Below are positions 9,723 to 18,643 of a stretch of DNA of 64,000 nucleotides, in pieces. The number at the start of each line of letters is the position of its first letter. The first letter of the stretch is position 1. The stretch is taken from contig JAWKLZ010000002.1 of NCBI GenBank assembly GCA_041392475.1, forward strand, positions 1 to 64,000, given 5' to 3'. A model generated the notes under the pieces. That model was not told the DNA's origin and searched no databases. It was given only the letters and a program-made list of their open reading frames with translations. The position numbers were made by a program, and so were the translations under genes. Source of the DNA: Chitinophagales bacterium. Its GTDB lineage: Bacteria; Bacteroidota; Bacteroidia; Chitinophagales; UBA2359.

Positions 9723-10898
9723 ATGTCAGAACCCAATGTCACAACCCCGACAGCAAGCGAAAAACCATTGACCACCCGAGATAAAATTCTTATCGGTGGA
9801 TTGGGTGCGCTTACTCCAATTGTCATGAATTTATTGGTGATTGATTTGGAGAAATTATTGATCAACATCACTGCAATTGCAGTTATTGCCTATGTAATCA
9901 AAGTAGCAATTTTGTTTTATATCGGAGGAATTGTTGCCTACTTGAACAAAGATGAACACAAACCCATCAAACTCTTTCAGTTGGGGATCTATGCACCTGC
10001 CATGATTATTGCGTTTATGAACACAAATCCACTTCAAACGAATGTTGAAGACTTGCCACCAGAAGTAACCAATCCTATTGAAAAACAAATAGTTGTACCG
10101 CCAAAAAACAATGACGATGTAGATACTGTGAGTGCCATCATTGAAGATTCCCCCTCTAGAATTGTCTCTGCTTCTAACAAAAAAGAAATAGTATTGTCCG
10201 AAGCTGATAAGCAGCGAATTGCGAAAACAAGTTTTGCAGAGATTGTAAAAACCTCTTCAAACGTTGCAGCTTCAAATTTTAGAATAGCAAGCGATTTCGC
10301 ACAACCTTTTATTCAGAAAGACAGCATGCCTGCTGCCTTAAGATTGAAGTTTTCCACGCTTTTAGATACACTCATCCGAAGTTTTCGGGTAAGTGATTCG
10401 GTTTTTGTTGCACCTGTTATCAAGGCCCTTGCCGAAAGAGATATGAAATACTATGATGAACTACTACAAGATATTAGCAACGAGAAACAAAAAATTGACC
10501 AAATAAAACTGCAAGACCCTTCTATCCATGAATTCAAATATCCCAAAGAAACAGTAAGTGAGCAGTTTTTCAGAGGTTTTTTTGGTTGGGAATCTGATCG
10601 TCTTTGGTTTGTCGTCACTGGAAAATTTGAAAAAAAATCAGATGCCATTCGTCATGCTAAAATATTGACCAAAGAAATGAATGAAGGTGGTCTGATGCCT
10701 GTCAATGAATCTCCAATAGATACATTGATGATTCCGAGAATTTACAAGCCTTATGGAAACATTGTTCCAGAATATTGTGTAGTCATGGGTAATAACCTCA
10801 ACTTGGAAATGGCAAAGAGACTTAAATCTCGTTTGATCCGTAGAAAACTACCGTCATTGACAGAGGACAATGTGGAACTTTGGAAACTCCCCTACTAA
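9723..10898 (+). CDS. Membrane protein of unknown function
   Basis: This 391-residue protein is not recognised. The N-terminal third has three hydrophobic segments (around residues 26-44, 52-76 and 88-103). A polar, probably coiled region follows, and then a folded-looking C-terminal domain (about residues 270-391) beginning DRLWFVVTGKFEKKSDAIRHA. The layout suggests a membrane anchor holding a cytoplasmic or periplasmic domain. The start is fixed by a consensus Shine-Dalgarno seven bases upstream. The gene stands alone, closed by a strong terminator. The C-terminal part has a faint SPOR-like look (FVVTG.F..K..A...A), but I would not assign it. Confidence 0.75.
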   Translation: MSEPNVTTPTASEKPLTTRDKILIGGLGALTPIVMNLLVIDLEKLLINITAIAVIAYVIKVAILFYIGGIVAYLNKDEHKPIKLFQLGIYAPAMIIAFMNTNPLQTNVEDLPPEVTNPIEKQIVVPPKNNDDVDTVSAIIEDSPSRIVSASNKKEIVLSEADKQRIAKTSFAEIVKTSSNVAASNFRIASDFAQPFIQKDSMPAALRLKFSTLLDTLIRSFRVSDSVFVAPVIKALAERDMKYYDELLQDISNEKQKIDQIKLQDPSIHEFKYPKETVSEQFFRGFFGWESDRLWFVVTGKFEKKSDAIRHAKILTKEMNEGGLMPVNESPIDTLMIPRIYKPYGNIVPEYCVVMGNNLNLEMAKRLKSRLIRRKLPSLTEDNVELWKLPY

Positions 10899-10920
10899 AC
10901 AAAATATTTGGACTCAATAT

Positions 10921-10956
10921 AAAAACCCCTTTAATTTTAGAATTAAAGGGGTTTTT
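10921..10956 (+). terminator. Rho-independent terminator
   Basis: A perfect 16-bp stem with a 4-base loop starts with an A run and ends with a T run, so it could terminate in either direction. Confidence 0.88.
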
Positions 10957-11083
10957 ATATTTATTGAAGTCCTGAAATTTGCTAAATCTTTTTGACATTG
11001 GTAAGCTATATTGCACTATATTGTTACACACAGTCACGTCAAAGCTTAATTTTTGTATTTTTGATTTGTTAAAATTGAATAAA

Positions 11084-12805
11084 ATGATGAAACAATTACT
11101 GTACTTTTTCTGTGCTTGTCTTTTTGTAAATGTTCTGGAAGCACAAGTTCCACCTGCTTATTTCACCGATATTTCTGAAATAGCTGGATTCCGCAATACG
11201 GGAAACAATCAAGGTGTTTCGATTGGAGATTATGATAATGATGGTGATGACGATATCTATGTATCGGTACGAGGCGGAGTGAACAAATTGTTTCAGAATA
11301 TGGGAAACGAAAGATTCATGGATGTAGCCAAAACAGCAGGAGTAGCGGTTGAAGAGAGTACTTTGATGAGTGTTTGGGGGGATTTGGACAATGATGGATA
11401 TTTGGATCTATTTGTCGGTAATTATAATCAACCCAATCGGCTGTTCCACAATATGGGAGATGGAACTTTTGAAGATATTAGTGTGACAGCAGGCATTGGA
11501 AATATCAATCGTTTGCAGGCAGTGACAATGGGTGACATAGACCGTGATGGCTGGCTCGATATTTATGTAGCCAATTTGTCTGAGCAAAATTTGATGTACA
11601 AAAACAAGGGCAATTTAACCTTCTCCAATGTGGTCAGTCAATCGAACACAATGGATATGCTGGTTGCGATGGGAACGATTTTCTTCGACTATGATAATGA
11701 TGGCGACCTTGACCTCTACCTCACACACGATGCCAATCAAGCCTCTATTTTGTACGAAAATGATGGCACTGGTAAATTTACCGATGTCAGTGTGGTTTCG
11801 GGTACCAATGTAGCCATTCAGGGTATGGGTATTGATATTGCCGATTTTGACCACAATGGCTTTTTGGACATTTATGTTACCAATTTGGGGCCTAATGTAC
11901 TTTTACTGAACAACGGCGACAAAACATTTACCAATATTGCCGAAAGTGCTAATGTCGACAATGCTGGAATGGGATGGGGAGTTTCTTGTTTGGACTATGA
12001 CAATGATGGGTGGCAAGATATTTATACGGTGAACAACTATAATTTTGCGCCCTATCCAAATCGCTTGTACCACAACAATGGAGACAACACTTTTGAAGTA
12101 GTGAGTTATGACTCTCCATTGGAGGCGAAAAAAGTAAGTTATGGTACAGCCTGTGGCGACTTTGATGGTGATGGTTTTGTAGATATTGCGCTATCAAATT
12201 GGGGTGATGTGGGTTTGCAACTTTTTAGAAATGAAATGATTATGGGCAATTGGGTAAAAATCAAAACGACTGGCACAGAAAGTAACCGCTCTGCAATTGG
12301 TTCTCGCATACAGATTTACCACAATGGCAGTATGCAAATGGATGAAGTGATGGCGGGTAGCAGTTGGACTTCACAAAGCAGTGCTACTTTGCATTTTGGA
12401 CTGGCAGAAGCTTCAATGATTGATTCTCTAATGATTCGTTGGCCAAATGGTTTGGAGGAAATGTACTACAATTTGGATGTGAATCAAAGCTATCACTTTA
12501 CAGAAGCAGAAGGTGTTGTCACTACAATTGAAGAAAAACCGACTCCTATTGAATCCATTCACCTGTTCCCAAATCCTTTTAGCAATGCTTCAACCATTGA
12601 AGTGAATTTACTGCAATCGGCAACAATTACTTTGCGGCTGTATGATTTGAAGGGTCAGGAAATTGCAACTTTATTTGAAGGTGATTTGCAAGCAGGAAAA
12701 CATGTTTTTGAAGTAAATAAACAAACATTAAAGGAAAACGGTGTCTATATTTTTCGCTTGGAAAGTGGGAGCGAAATAGTGACGAGAAAAGTGGTGAAAT
12801 TTTAA
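11084..12805 (+). CDS. Secreted FG-GAP/UnbV (CRTAC1-like) protein with T9SS sorting domain
   Basis: This 573-residue protein starts at the ATG at 11084, which begins a clean signal peptide (MMKQLLYFFCACLFVNVLEAQ); the frame is open further upstream. The body is a run of FG-GAP/VCBS repeats with calcium-binding loops of the DYDNDGD/DIDRDGW/DFDGDGF type, forming a beta-propeller. It is followed by an ASPIC/UnbV domain (SAIGSRIQIYHNG ... LHFGL ... DSLMIRWPNG). The last 80 residues match a type IX secretion type A sorting domain (FPNPF ... GVYIFRLESGS ... KVVKF). It is expected on the cell surface or secreted. Its ligand or role is unknown. Confidence 0.9.
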   Translation: MMKQLLYFFCACLFVNVLEAQVPPAYFTDISEIAGFRNTGNNQGVSIGDYDNDGDDDIYVSVRGGVNKLFQNMGNERFMDVAKTAGVAVEESTLMSVWGDLDNDGYLDLFVGNYNQPNRLFHNMGDGTFEDISVTAGIGNINRLQAVTMGDIDRDGWLDIYVANLSEQNLMYKNKGNLTFSNVVSQSNTMDMLVAMGTIFFDYDNDGDLDLYLTHDANQASILYENDGTGKFTDVSVVSGTNVAIQGMGIDIADFDHNGFLDIYVTNLGPNVLLLNNGDKTFTNIAESANVDNAGMGWGVSCLDYDNDGWQDIYTVNNYNFAPYPNRLYHNNGDNTFEVVSYDSPLEAKKVSYGTACGDFDGDGFVDIALSNWGDVGLQLFRNEMIMGNWVKIKTTGTESNRSAIGSRIQIYHNGSMQMDEVMAGSSWTSQSSATLHFGLAEASMIDSLMIRWPNGLEEMYYNLDVNQSYHFTEAEGVVTTIEEKPTPIESIHLFPNPFSNASTIEVNLLQSATITLRLYDLKGQEIATLFEGDLQAGKHVFEVNKQTLKENGVYIFRLESGSEIVTRKVVKF

Positions 12806-13003
12806 CCTGTTTTTTCGTTAAACAAATAAATTCGAGGTCGAAGATCTGAGAAAATTTCTTATTTATCAATTAATTACTTGTACTCGTTTGTAACGAGTGC
12901 CATACAAATGCATTGCAAATACGCAGGAGTTGACACACCTCCACCTCCAATCAAGACGATAAAATAATAACAGATTAGAAAACTTCCATTTCAAAGCTAA
13001 AAC

Positions 13004-13050
13004 AAAGAAAGGGTAGTAAGCCTCAAAACTTACTACCCTTTCTTTTTCTT
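13004..13050. terminator. Bidirectional terminator between convergent genes
   Basis: A perfect 17-bp stem (13004-13020 with 13029-13045) with an 8-base loop is flanked by purine- and pyrimidine-rich tails. It separates the UnbV-like gene from the convergent lectin gene. Confidence 0.8.
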
Positions 13051-13071
13051 TATTCTTATCTAAATTCCCTA

Positions 13072-14406
13072 TCAATTCAGTTTTGCAAATACTTGTTTGA
13101 TTTCATACAAGGCACTTCGGTTGACGCTTACTTTTTTGGTATGTAAATCCAACTGTATTCTTGCGCCATCACTCTTGGTCATATAAACCGACCATTCATC
13201 TCGACCTGTTTCGGTGAACGTAGCATGTACACCACCACGTCCGCTTTTCATTTCTCTCCATGTTTTATCACCCGTTTGTTCAAATCTACCTGCTTCTCGT
13301 CCGCCATATTCCACATAATTCACATTGTAGCCATTGATAATGAACTTGGCTTCTGCAACGGTGTATAAAGGATTTCGATTGAAGGTGATTTTTTTGGTGT
13401 GTAAGTCCAATTGAAGTCTTGCCCCATCACTTTTAGTCAAATAAATCGACCATTCATCCCGTCCTGTTTCAGTGAAAGTAGCATGTGCTCTGCGGCTGCC
13501 TTTTTTGTATTCAATCCACTTATTGCCACCACTTTGTTCAAAACTACCCGATTCAGAACCTGTATAAGCGACATAGTTGGCACTATATCCATTTAGAACA
13601 AATTTTGCTTCTACAATTTGATACAGTGAACTCCGATTAAGGCTCACTTTTTTGGTGTGCAAGTCCAACTGTATGTTCGCACCATCGCTTTTTCTCAAAT
13701 AAACAGACCATTCATCTCGCCCTGTTTCGGTGAAAGTAGCATGAGGATTGCGGCTACCTTTTTTGTATTCAATCCACTTATTACCACCACTTTGTTCAAA
13801 ACTACCCGATTCAGAACCTGTATAAGCGACATAATTGACATTGTACCCTTTTATTATGTTGACTGATGGAATGGAAGTTGGGGTAGGCTCAGTTTTTTGT
13901 CCAGCATAAATCTCTACTTCTGCCAAAGATAGAGGTGCACCTGCTTGTCTAAAAATACGTACATAGCGACCCCGAGCATTTTTGTTGTGAACAATCGGAT
14001 TGGCTTGACCTACTTTGAAGTCTTCGTGATAGGCATAATAATCACTGATTTTGTGTGCTTGCCAATCGGTTGCCATAATTGGGTTTTCAGATACCAAAAT
14101 GTAGATGTCCTTCAATCTATCCATACAACAATCCGTGCGGTTGAAGATTTTAATAGTACCGATGTCATATACTTGACCCAAATCTACTTCCCACCATTGG
14201 TTTCGGTCATTTCTTTCGGTATGTGTAACAGAACCAGCATTGTAATTTCCATTTGTATTACCGTCCACTGCTCTTGATGCCAAACCACCATATCCTGTTG
14301 TTGATTGTCGTACTGTCTTTCCTTTGGCAAGGTTTTGAGCGAAAACATTGTTGTCAGCGAATAAGAAAACAAATAATGTGGCTAAAATAATTGTGAATTG
14401 TTTCAT
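13072..14406 (-). CDS. Secreted discoidin (F5/8 type C) lectin-like protein with three C-terminal repeats
   Basis: This 444-residue protein has a signal peptide ending in VFAQ. It continues with a fucolectin/F5/8-type-C carbohydrate-binding domain (about residues 25-168): NLAKGKTVRQSTTGYGG..ASRAVDGNT ... WWEVDLG ... IKIFNRTD ... GRYVRIFRQ.....LSLAEVEIYAG. After a TPTS linker there are three repeats of about 75 residues sharing Y.VNYVAYTG.E.G.FEQSG.W.E, then HATFTETGRDEWSVY..KSDGA..QLDLHTKKV. The first two are nearly identical, showing recent duplication. I do not recognise the repeat family; it resembles small beta-sandwich lectin modules. No T9SS domain is seen. It probably binds surface or environmental glycans. 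Confidence 0.82.
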   Translation of the reverse strand: MKQFTIILATLFVFLFADNNVFAQNLAKGKTVRQSTTGYGGLASRAVDGNTNGNYNAGSVTHTERNDRNQWWEVDLGQVYDIGTIKIFNRTDCCMDRLKDIYILVSENPIMATDWQAHKISDYYAYHEDFKVGQANPIVHNKNARGRYVRIFRQAGAPLSLAEVEIYAGQKTEPTPTSIPSVNIIKGYNVNYVAYTGSESGSFEQSGGNKWIEYKKGSRNPHATFTETGRDEWSVYLRKSDGANIQLDLHTKKVSLNRSSLYQIVEAKFVLNGYSANYVAYTGSESGSFEQSGGNKWIEYKKGSRRAHATFTETGRDEWSIYLTKSDGARLQLDLHTKKITFNRNPLYTVAEAKFIINGYNVNYVEYGGREAGRFEQTGDKTWREMKSGRGGVHATFTETGRDEWSVYMTKSDGARIQLDLHTKKVSVNRSALYEIKQVFAKLN

Positions 14407-14552
14407 GATAAAAAATTATTCAGAAGTTATAATGAGATTTAATAATTGGCTGAACATCTATTCTTTCAACCTTTCGCCTCATTAGACGATACTTCAAAAG
14501 GGTTTCCGACAAATTGAATAATTTTTATTTCAGTTTTTTGAAATTCATTTTT

Positions 14553-16736
14553 TCACCCTCCAATCAACGCATACCCCGCCCAATCTTCAGGCGTTTTCAA
14601 ACTTTGCTGAATCAAAGCCAACTTCGCTTTCCGCAAAGCACTCGCATAACTTTCTCCTTCAAGGATGTATTTGAACAAAGTCTTGACCAACTCTCCACTC
14701 GATTCGTCGGGAACATCAAAATGTGTGAAAACAATATTAGAAGCTCCTGCATATAAAAAACCTCGATTCATCGCCATCATGCCTTCTCCCTTCGCTATTT
14801 TCCCTACACCACTGCTGCAACTGCTCAATACGACTAAATCGGCATTCAATGGAAGGTGATAGGTTTCGGAGGTGTGCAAAATGTAGTTTTCTGTTGTGTT
14901 TATGTGTTCAGGTGTTTGTAGAGACGTTTTACTAAAACGTCTGTACGTATTATCTGCGATTTCCGATTCCTTAGTGTCTGTCCTCTTGCTTATCTCCTCT
15001 GACTTCTTTGGCGAAGCCAAATAAATACCCGATAAATTTTCATTTCCATCCTGCACATAGCCATGTGTAGCAATCAAAACATACTTGTGATTTTGTACAT
15101 TTTCGAGCAAGTTTTGTTTGTTGGCGGAAGCATAGAGAAAAGCTTTGGCATCCAGAGCTTGGGCTTCAAAGAGATTGAATACATCTTTGACTTCGTTTTC
15201 GGTACTCGGTAGATTGTCCATTGCCACTTGTCCTGCCCGATTGGAGCGCAAAACCCTCGTTTTGCCTCGATTGGTCGCAATCGCCAACTCTGTTTGCTCA
15301 CCTTCTCCACTTGTTTTTCCTTCAAAACTCACAGGCGCAAAGCCTATGAAACTCGGTGATTGTGTGGCAGTTTGGGCGTGTCGTTTGATGCTATTCAAGA
15401 GTAAAGTGGCGGAATAATGGTAGCTGATGTCGAAGTTTTTGATGACATAAGGCAGTGCCGAAAAGTCTCTTTTTTCCAGCACCATTTGCCATTCATTTTC
15501 CTGCAATTGTCGGCGGTCTATCAGCGCATCGAAGGGCAAAGTAGCGAGTAGGTCGTGGGGAATAATGGTCAGTTTTCCGTTGGTGTTGTTTGGATATTCC
15601 TTCAAAGCGGGCAGCAGCAATAGGTCAAATAAATTGCCTGCTGCTTCGATGTATTCTGCTATGTCGGCAAGGGTGATGGCATCTTGTAGATCTTCAATGA
15701 GTTGGGCTAAGTTGTCAGGGCGGTCGAGTTCGTGGATTTGGTAGGTAGTGGCTGTGATGTGGAAGAGGTAGATTTTTTTTGGGGTGAGATGGTAGGAGAG
15801 GATAGTTGGATTGTTAGATGGTTGAATTATTTTATTGCTATTCGTAGCCCACGAATTAATTCGTGGGTTATGGATGGTTTGAAGATGACTTTGAAGGTCT
15901 TGAGTAGTGGCAGTCTCCAATTGGTATTTGAGTTCGTAATATTCGGGATAGTCTTTCTCAAATTGTTCAATGAGTTGGTCATATTCTTGTTGGTAGTCAA
16001 AGTGTTGGCTTTGCCATTCTCTGATTTGGGTTTCGTCTTTTTGCTCATTTTTGAGTTCTTCCTGTTGGATGCGTTTGTCGAGATAGGTGAGTTCGATGCG
16101 GAGGTCGTATTCTTGCTGTAGGAGTTCTTCTGGAATGTTGGCGGTGGCTTTGGCTTCGGTGTCTTTGATACCTGAAAGTAAAAGTACAGCTTTGGATTGT
16201 TCGGAGTAGTGGAATGGGAGGTGAGAAATGGGAAATTGGGAAAAATTCCCCTTTTGAAGCGGGTTAGGGAGATGTTCGAGAATGTTTTGAGGCAAAGAGG
16301 ATGTTTGGGCAGTTAGCAAAGCTGCTTCAATTGCTCCATCAAATAGGGTTGTGGCTTTTTCGGCTAAAACCAATTTGCTGCCTTCGGCTTTGTAGCCTTG
16401 TCGCATTTCGGCAATGAGTTCGGTGGCTAGGTGATAGGCGGATAGGGCGGCTTGTAGGTCTTTTGGGGTTTGGGTTTCTTCGGTGTAGTATTGAAGGAAG
16501 GTTTGGGCTTTGGATTGGAGAACTTCTAATAGAACGGGTTGGGAAAGGCAGTTTTGGAGTGTTGGATTTTGGTAGTAGTCGGTTTCATTGAAGTTGGGGA
16601 ATAGGGATTGAAGGGCGAGTTGGTGGTGTTGGAAGGATTTGGGATAGTTTTTTTGGAGGTAAAAAACTTCAGCAAGACCTTTGAATATTTCTGCCGTAGT
16701 ATGGTGTTTAATGCCTAGTGATTCCTTAGAATTCAA
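14553..16736 (-). CDS. CHAT-domain protease, 3' part of a frameshifted TPR-CHAT gene
   Basis: This is a 727-codon frame whose first possible start is a TTG inside the end of the TPR frame. It begins with a TPR unit and a long helical, Gln/Glu-rich middle. The C-terminal CHAT domain (about residues 400-727) is a caspase-like cysteine protease fold. The expected catalytic pair is visible: His in IATHG (near residue 558) and Cys in VVLSSCSSG (near residue 640), then GEGMMAMNRGFLYAGA and a terminal EDWAGYALIGG. The frame continues the preceding TPR repeat in exact register if one base is skipped at their junction, so it is best read as the second half of one protein of about 995 residues. Two short palindromes lie inside the coding sequence. 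Confidence 0.8.
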   Translation of the reverse strand: MNSKESLGIKHHTTAEIFKGLAEVFYLQKNYPKSFQHHQLALQSLFPNFNETDYYQNPTLQNCLSQPVLLEVLQSKAQTFLQYYTEETQTPKDLQAALSAYHLATELIAEMRQGYKAEGSKLVLAEKATTLFDGAIEAALLTAQTSSLPQNILEHLPNPLQKGNFSQFPISHLPFHYSEQSKAVLLLSGIKDTEAKATANIPEELLQQEYDLRIELTYLDKRIQQEELKNEQKDETQIREWQSQHFDYQQEYDQLIEQFEKDYPEYYELKYQLETATTQDLQSHLQTIHNPRINSWATNSNKIIQPSNNPTILSYHLTPKKIYLFHITATTYQIHELDRPDNLAQLIEDLQDAITLADIAEYIEAAGNLFDLLLLPALKEYPNNTNGKLTIIPHDLLATLPFDALIDRRQLQENEWQMVLEKRDFSALPYVIKNFDISYHYSATLLLNSIKRHAQTATQSPSFIGFAPVSFEGKTSGEGEQTELAIATNRGKTRVLRSNRAGQVAMDNLPSTENEVKDVFNLFEAQALDAKAFLYASANKQNLLENVQNHKYVLIATHGYVQDGNENLSGIYLASPKKSEEISKRTDTKESEIADNTYRRFSKTSLQTPEHINTTENYILHTSETYHLPLNADLVVLSSCSSGVGKIAKGEGMMAMNRGFLYAGASNIVFTHFDVPDESSGELVKTLFKYILEGESYASALRKAKLALIQQSLKTPEDWAGYALIGG
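14922..14942. repeat. Short palindromic element inside the CHAT coding sequence
   Basis: Arms agacgtttt and aaaacgtct flank a 3-base loop. The wider context (tgtagagacg...cgtctgtac) resembles the TGTAGAGACG/CGTCTCTACA mobile palindromes common in Bacteroidota genomes, with the right end decayed. Confidence 0.55.
15848..15867. repeat. Perfect 20-bp palindrome inside the CHAT coding sequence
   Basis: The sequence cccacgaatt is followed at once by its exact reverse complement. It encodes the residues PRINSW in frame. It looks like a REP-type element that settled in a linker region. Confidence 0.65.
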
Positions 16737-17532
16737 TAAACTTACTATTTAAGTGTTGAAGCGATTTATTGTAATTTTTTATTTTTAAGTATGCAATACT
16801 TAGACCTATATGAGTATTTATAGTTCGTAGATGATTTTTACTGAATATATTTATTGTAATATCCAAACTTTTGCTTAATAGATATATTGCTTTTTTAAAA
16901 ACGCTCTTTTTAGTGTAAGCATATCCTAAATTATTATAACTTTCTGCAATGTCTGGATGTTTTTCTCCAAACAACTCTAATCTAATATCTAAACTTTTTT
17001 GATAGTTTTTGATCGCAGTTTGATGATTCTCTATATAACTATAAACATTACCAAGTGCATTGTAGCAACCTGCAATGTGAGGATGTAACTCTTCCAATAT
17101 TGAAAGCCGAATCTTTAAACTTTTTTGATAAAAACTGATAGCCTTTTGAGTATCTCTTAGCTGAAAATATACTAAGCCAATGTTATAATAACTAACTGCG
17201 ATATTAGCATAATCCTCTATATCAATATAGATAAATAAACTTGCTTTATAAAACTCTATCGATTTCTTATAACCACCTTTAATCCAGTTGATAATACCTA
17301 AGTTAATATGGATAAAAGCTAATATTTTTGGTGCCTTATTCAGCTTGTTCATTACTATATTTAAAGATAAATTGGCTTTTTTTTCGGCTTCCTTAAGATT
17401 ACCACTTCTCCACAATATACTACACCATTCATTCAAACACTCCACATACCCCTCCCAATCTTCCGCTTCCTCAAAAATTGGAGCGATTGCTTCCAATACT
17501 TCAATAGCATCGGCATATTTTCCATCTTGCAT
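16726..17532 (-). CDS. TPR repeats, 5' part of a frameshifted TPR-CHAT gene
   Basis: This 268-residue frame is made of tetratricopeptide repeats with the 42-residue spacing of the kinesin-light-chain-like subtype (KSLDIRLELFGEKHPDIAESYNNLGYAY and similar). It ends at a TAA inside a repeat: after NKSLQHLNSKFIEF the expected continuation (KESLGIKHHTTAEIFKGLAEVFY) is found one frame over, in the CHAT frame. In the preceding repeat the conserved Lys of KHP lies 18 residues from the start of the helix. The same spacing of 18 is restored here by skipping a single T. The N-terminus has no signal peptide and begins within a repeat-like helix, so it may be slightly trimmed. TPRs in such proteins sense partners that activate the CHAT protease. 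Confidence 0.75.
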   Translation of the reverse strand: MQDGKYADAIEVLEAIAPIFEEAEDWEGYVECLNEWCSILWRSGNLKEAEKKANLSLNIVMNKLNKAPKILAFIHINLGIINWIKGGYKKSIEFYKASLFIYIDIEDYANIAVSYYNIGLVYFQLRDTQKAISFYQKSLKIRLSILEELHPHIAGCYNALGNVYSYIENHQTAIKNYQKSLDIRLELFGEKHPDIAESYNNLGYAYTKKSVFKKAIYLLSKSLDITINIFSKNHLRTINTHIGLSIAYLKIKNYNKSLQHLNSKFIEF

Positions 17533-17746
17533 TCAAGTAACAAATGCAAATTTTAGGAGATACAAATAGGGAAAAAAATAAAGAGCCAAAAGGTTTGATT
17601 CTTTTAGCTCTCGAAGGTTAAAGATTCCTATTTCTTGTCTCGTCTAAAAGCATAAAATATGATTCATTTAACCGAGTACAAATATACACAATTAGTTTCA
17701 GCAAATCGGTGTGGGTAAGTTTGAATTTATTTTTGAGTTTTACTAA

Positions 17747-18430
17747 ATGGATTTTTCGTTATCTTTACTCAATGCAGACATCTTTACAAAAAATCCTTAT
17801 TGGCAAACCAACGGAATCGAACTAAAAGACCCTGATAATTTTGGACTTATCGTAAGCGTCAAACAAAAAGAGCTACAATCGGAGGACGCAACTACCCAAC
17901 TTATCAAAGCAAAAGGAATCCATACTTGGGAACAGTTTCTCAACTATGTAAAGAACATCCCTTATGGAAGAAATTCGGATAGAACCGATTTTGAATTGGT
18001 GGTGAAAGAGAACAAAGGCACTTGCAGCTCGAAGCACGCACTGACAAAACAAGTAGCTGATTTAAACCAAATTGAAGGTGTTCAACTGATAATGGGAATT
18101 TATAAAATGACCCAATCCAACACCGAAGGAATCGGCAATCATTTGAAGGGAAATGCTTTGGAATACCTACCCGAAGCTCATTGTTATCTAAAAGTAAACG
18201 GCAAAAGGATAGACCTCACCAACCCTACATCCGACATCCAAAAAATACAAGCCGACATAATCGAAGAGCAGGAGATAGAACCTTTTCAAGTCGGAGCATA
18301 CAAGGTGGATTTCCAAAAAGCATTTCTTAGAAATTGGCGGGAACAGTTTGGTTTGAGTCTTTCTTTTGATGAAATTTGGGAGGTGAGGGAGAGGTGTATT
18401 GGGGAATTGGGGGAAAATGGCTGTAATTGA
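17747..18430 (+). CDS. Transglutaminase-like cysteine enzyme
   Basis: This 227-residue protein has the order of active-site residues seen in the transglutaminase/papain-like fold: Cys93 in KGTCSSKHA, His145 in EAHCYLKV, and Asp156 in RIDLTNPT. There is no signal peptide, so it is probably cytoplasmic. The substrate is unknown; such proteins can be proteases, peptidases or amide-modifying enzymes. The last 80 codons occur again as a fragment at 19326-19566, across the toxin-antitoxin pair. It is divergent from the TPR-CHAT gene. Confidence 0.65.
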   Translation: MDFSLSLLNADIFTKNPYWQTNGIELKDPDNFGLIVSVKQKELQSEDATTQLIKAKGIHTWEQFLNYVKNIPYGRNSDRTDFELVVKENKGTCSSKHALTKQVADLNQIEGVQLIMGIYKMTQSNTEGIGNHLKGNALEYLPEAHCYLKVNGKRIDLTNPTSDIQKIQADIIEEQEIEPFQVGAYKVDFQKAFLRNWREQFGLSLSFDEIWEVRERCIGELGENGCN

Positions 18431-18500
18431 GGAAGTCAGGTTGAAGTAGATTAGTGCTGAAAGGAAAAATTCGTTTTTGAAGAATACTTCATGGTTTTGA

Positions 18501-18546
18501 TTTCTTATCGCAGAACAGGGTTTAAACCCTGTTCTGCGATAAGAAA
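18501..18546. repeat. Perfect 46-bp palindrome
   Basis: Two exact 23-base arms meet with no loop (tttcttatcgcagaacaggg ... and its reverse complement). It lies between the transglutaminase-like gene and vapC, which are convergent, and would form a strong hairpin in either transcript. It has the look of a mobile palindromic element. Confidence 0.8.
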
Positions 18547-18643
18547 CAACAATTTTTATATAGTGTTTCATAAAATACAATTGCGAAAAACCACAAATTA
18601 CATTTTGAACCTTAATAAAGTTTTCAAGTGTGAATTGTATCAA

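Noticed and set aside
12866..13075. 69-residue frame between the UnbV-like and lectin genes
   Set aside because: It reads through the strong bidirectional terminator hairpin and has no protein-like pattern.
16720..16745. Programmed +1 frameshift like that of prfB
   Set aside because: A stop codon is at the shift point, but there is no upstream Shine-Dalgarno-like stimulator and the TTC to TCT slip gives poor re-pairing; mutation or sequencing error is simpler.
17575..17615. Hairpin-like agagcc...agctct in the divergent region before the transglutaminase-like gene
   Set aside because: The stem is mismatched and no T run follows; not enough for a terminator or riboswitch call.
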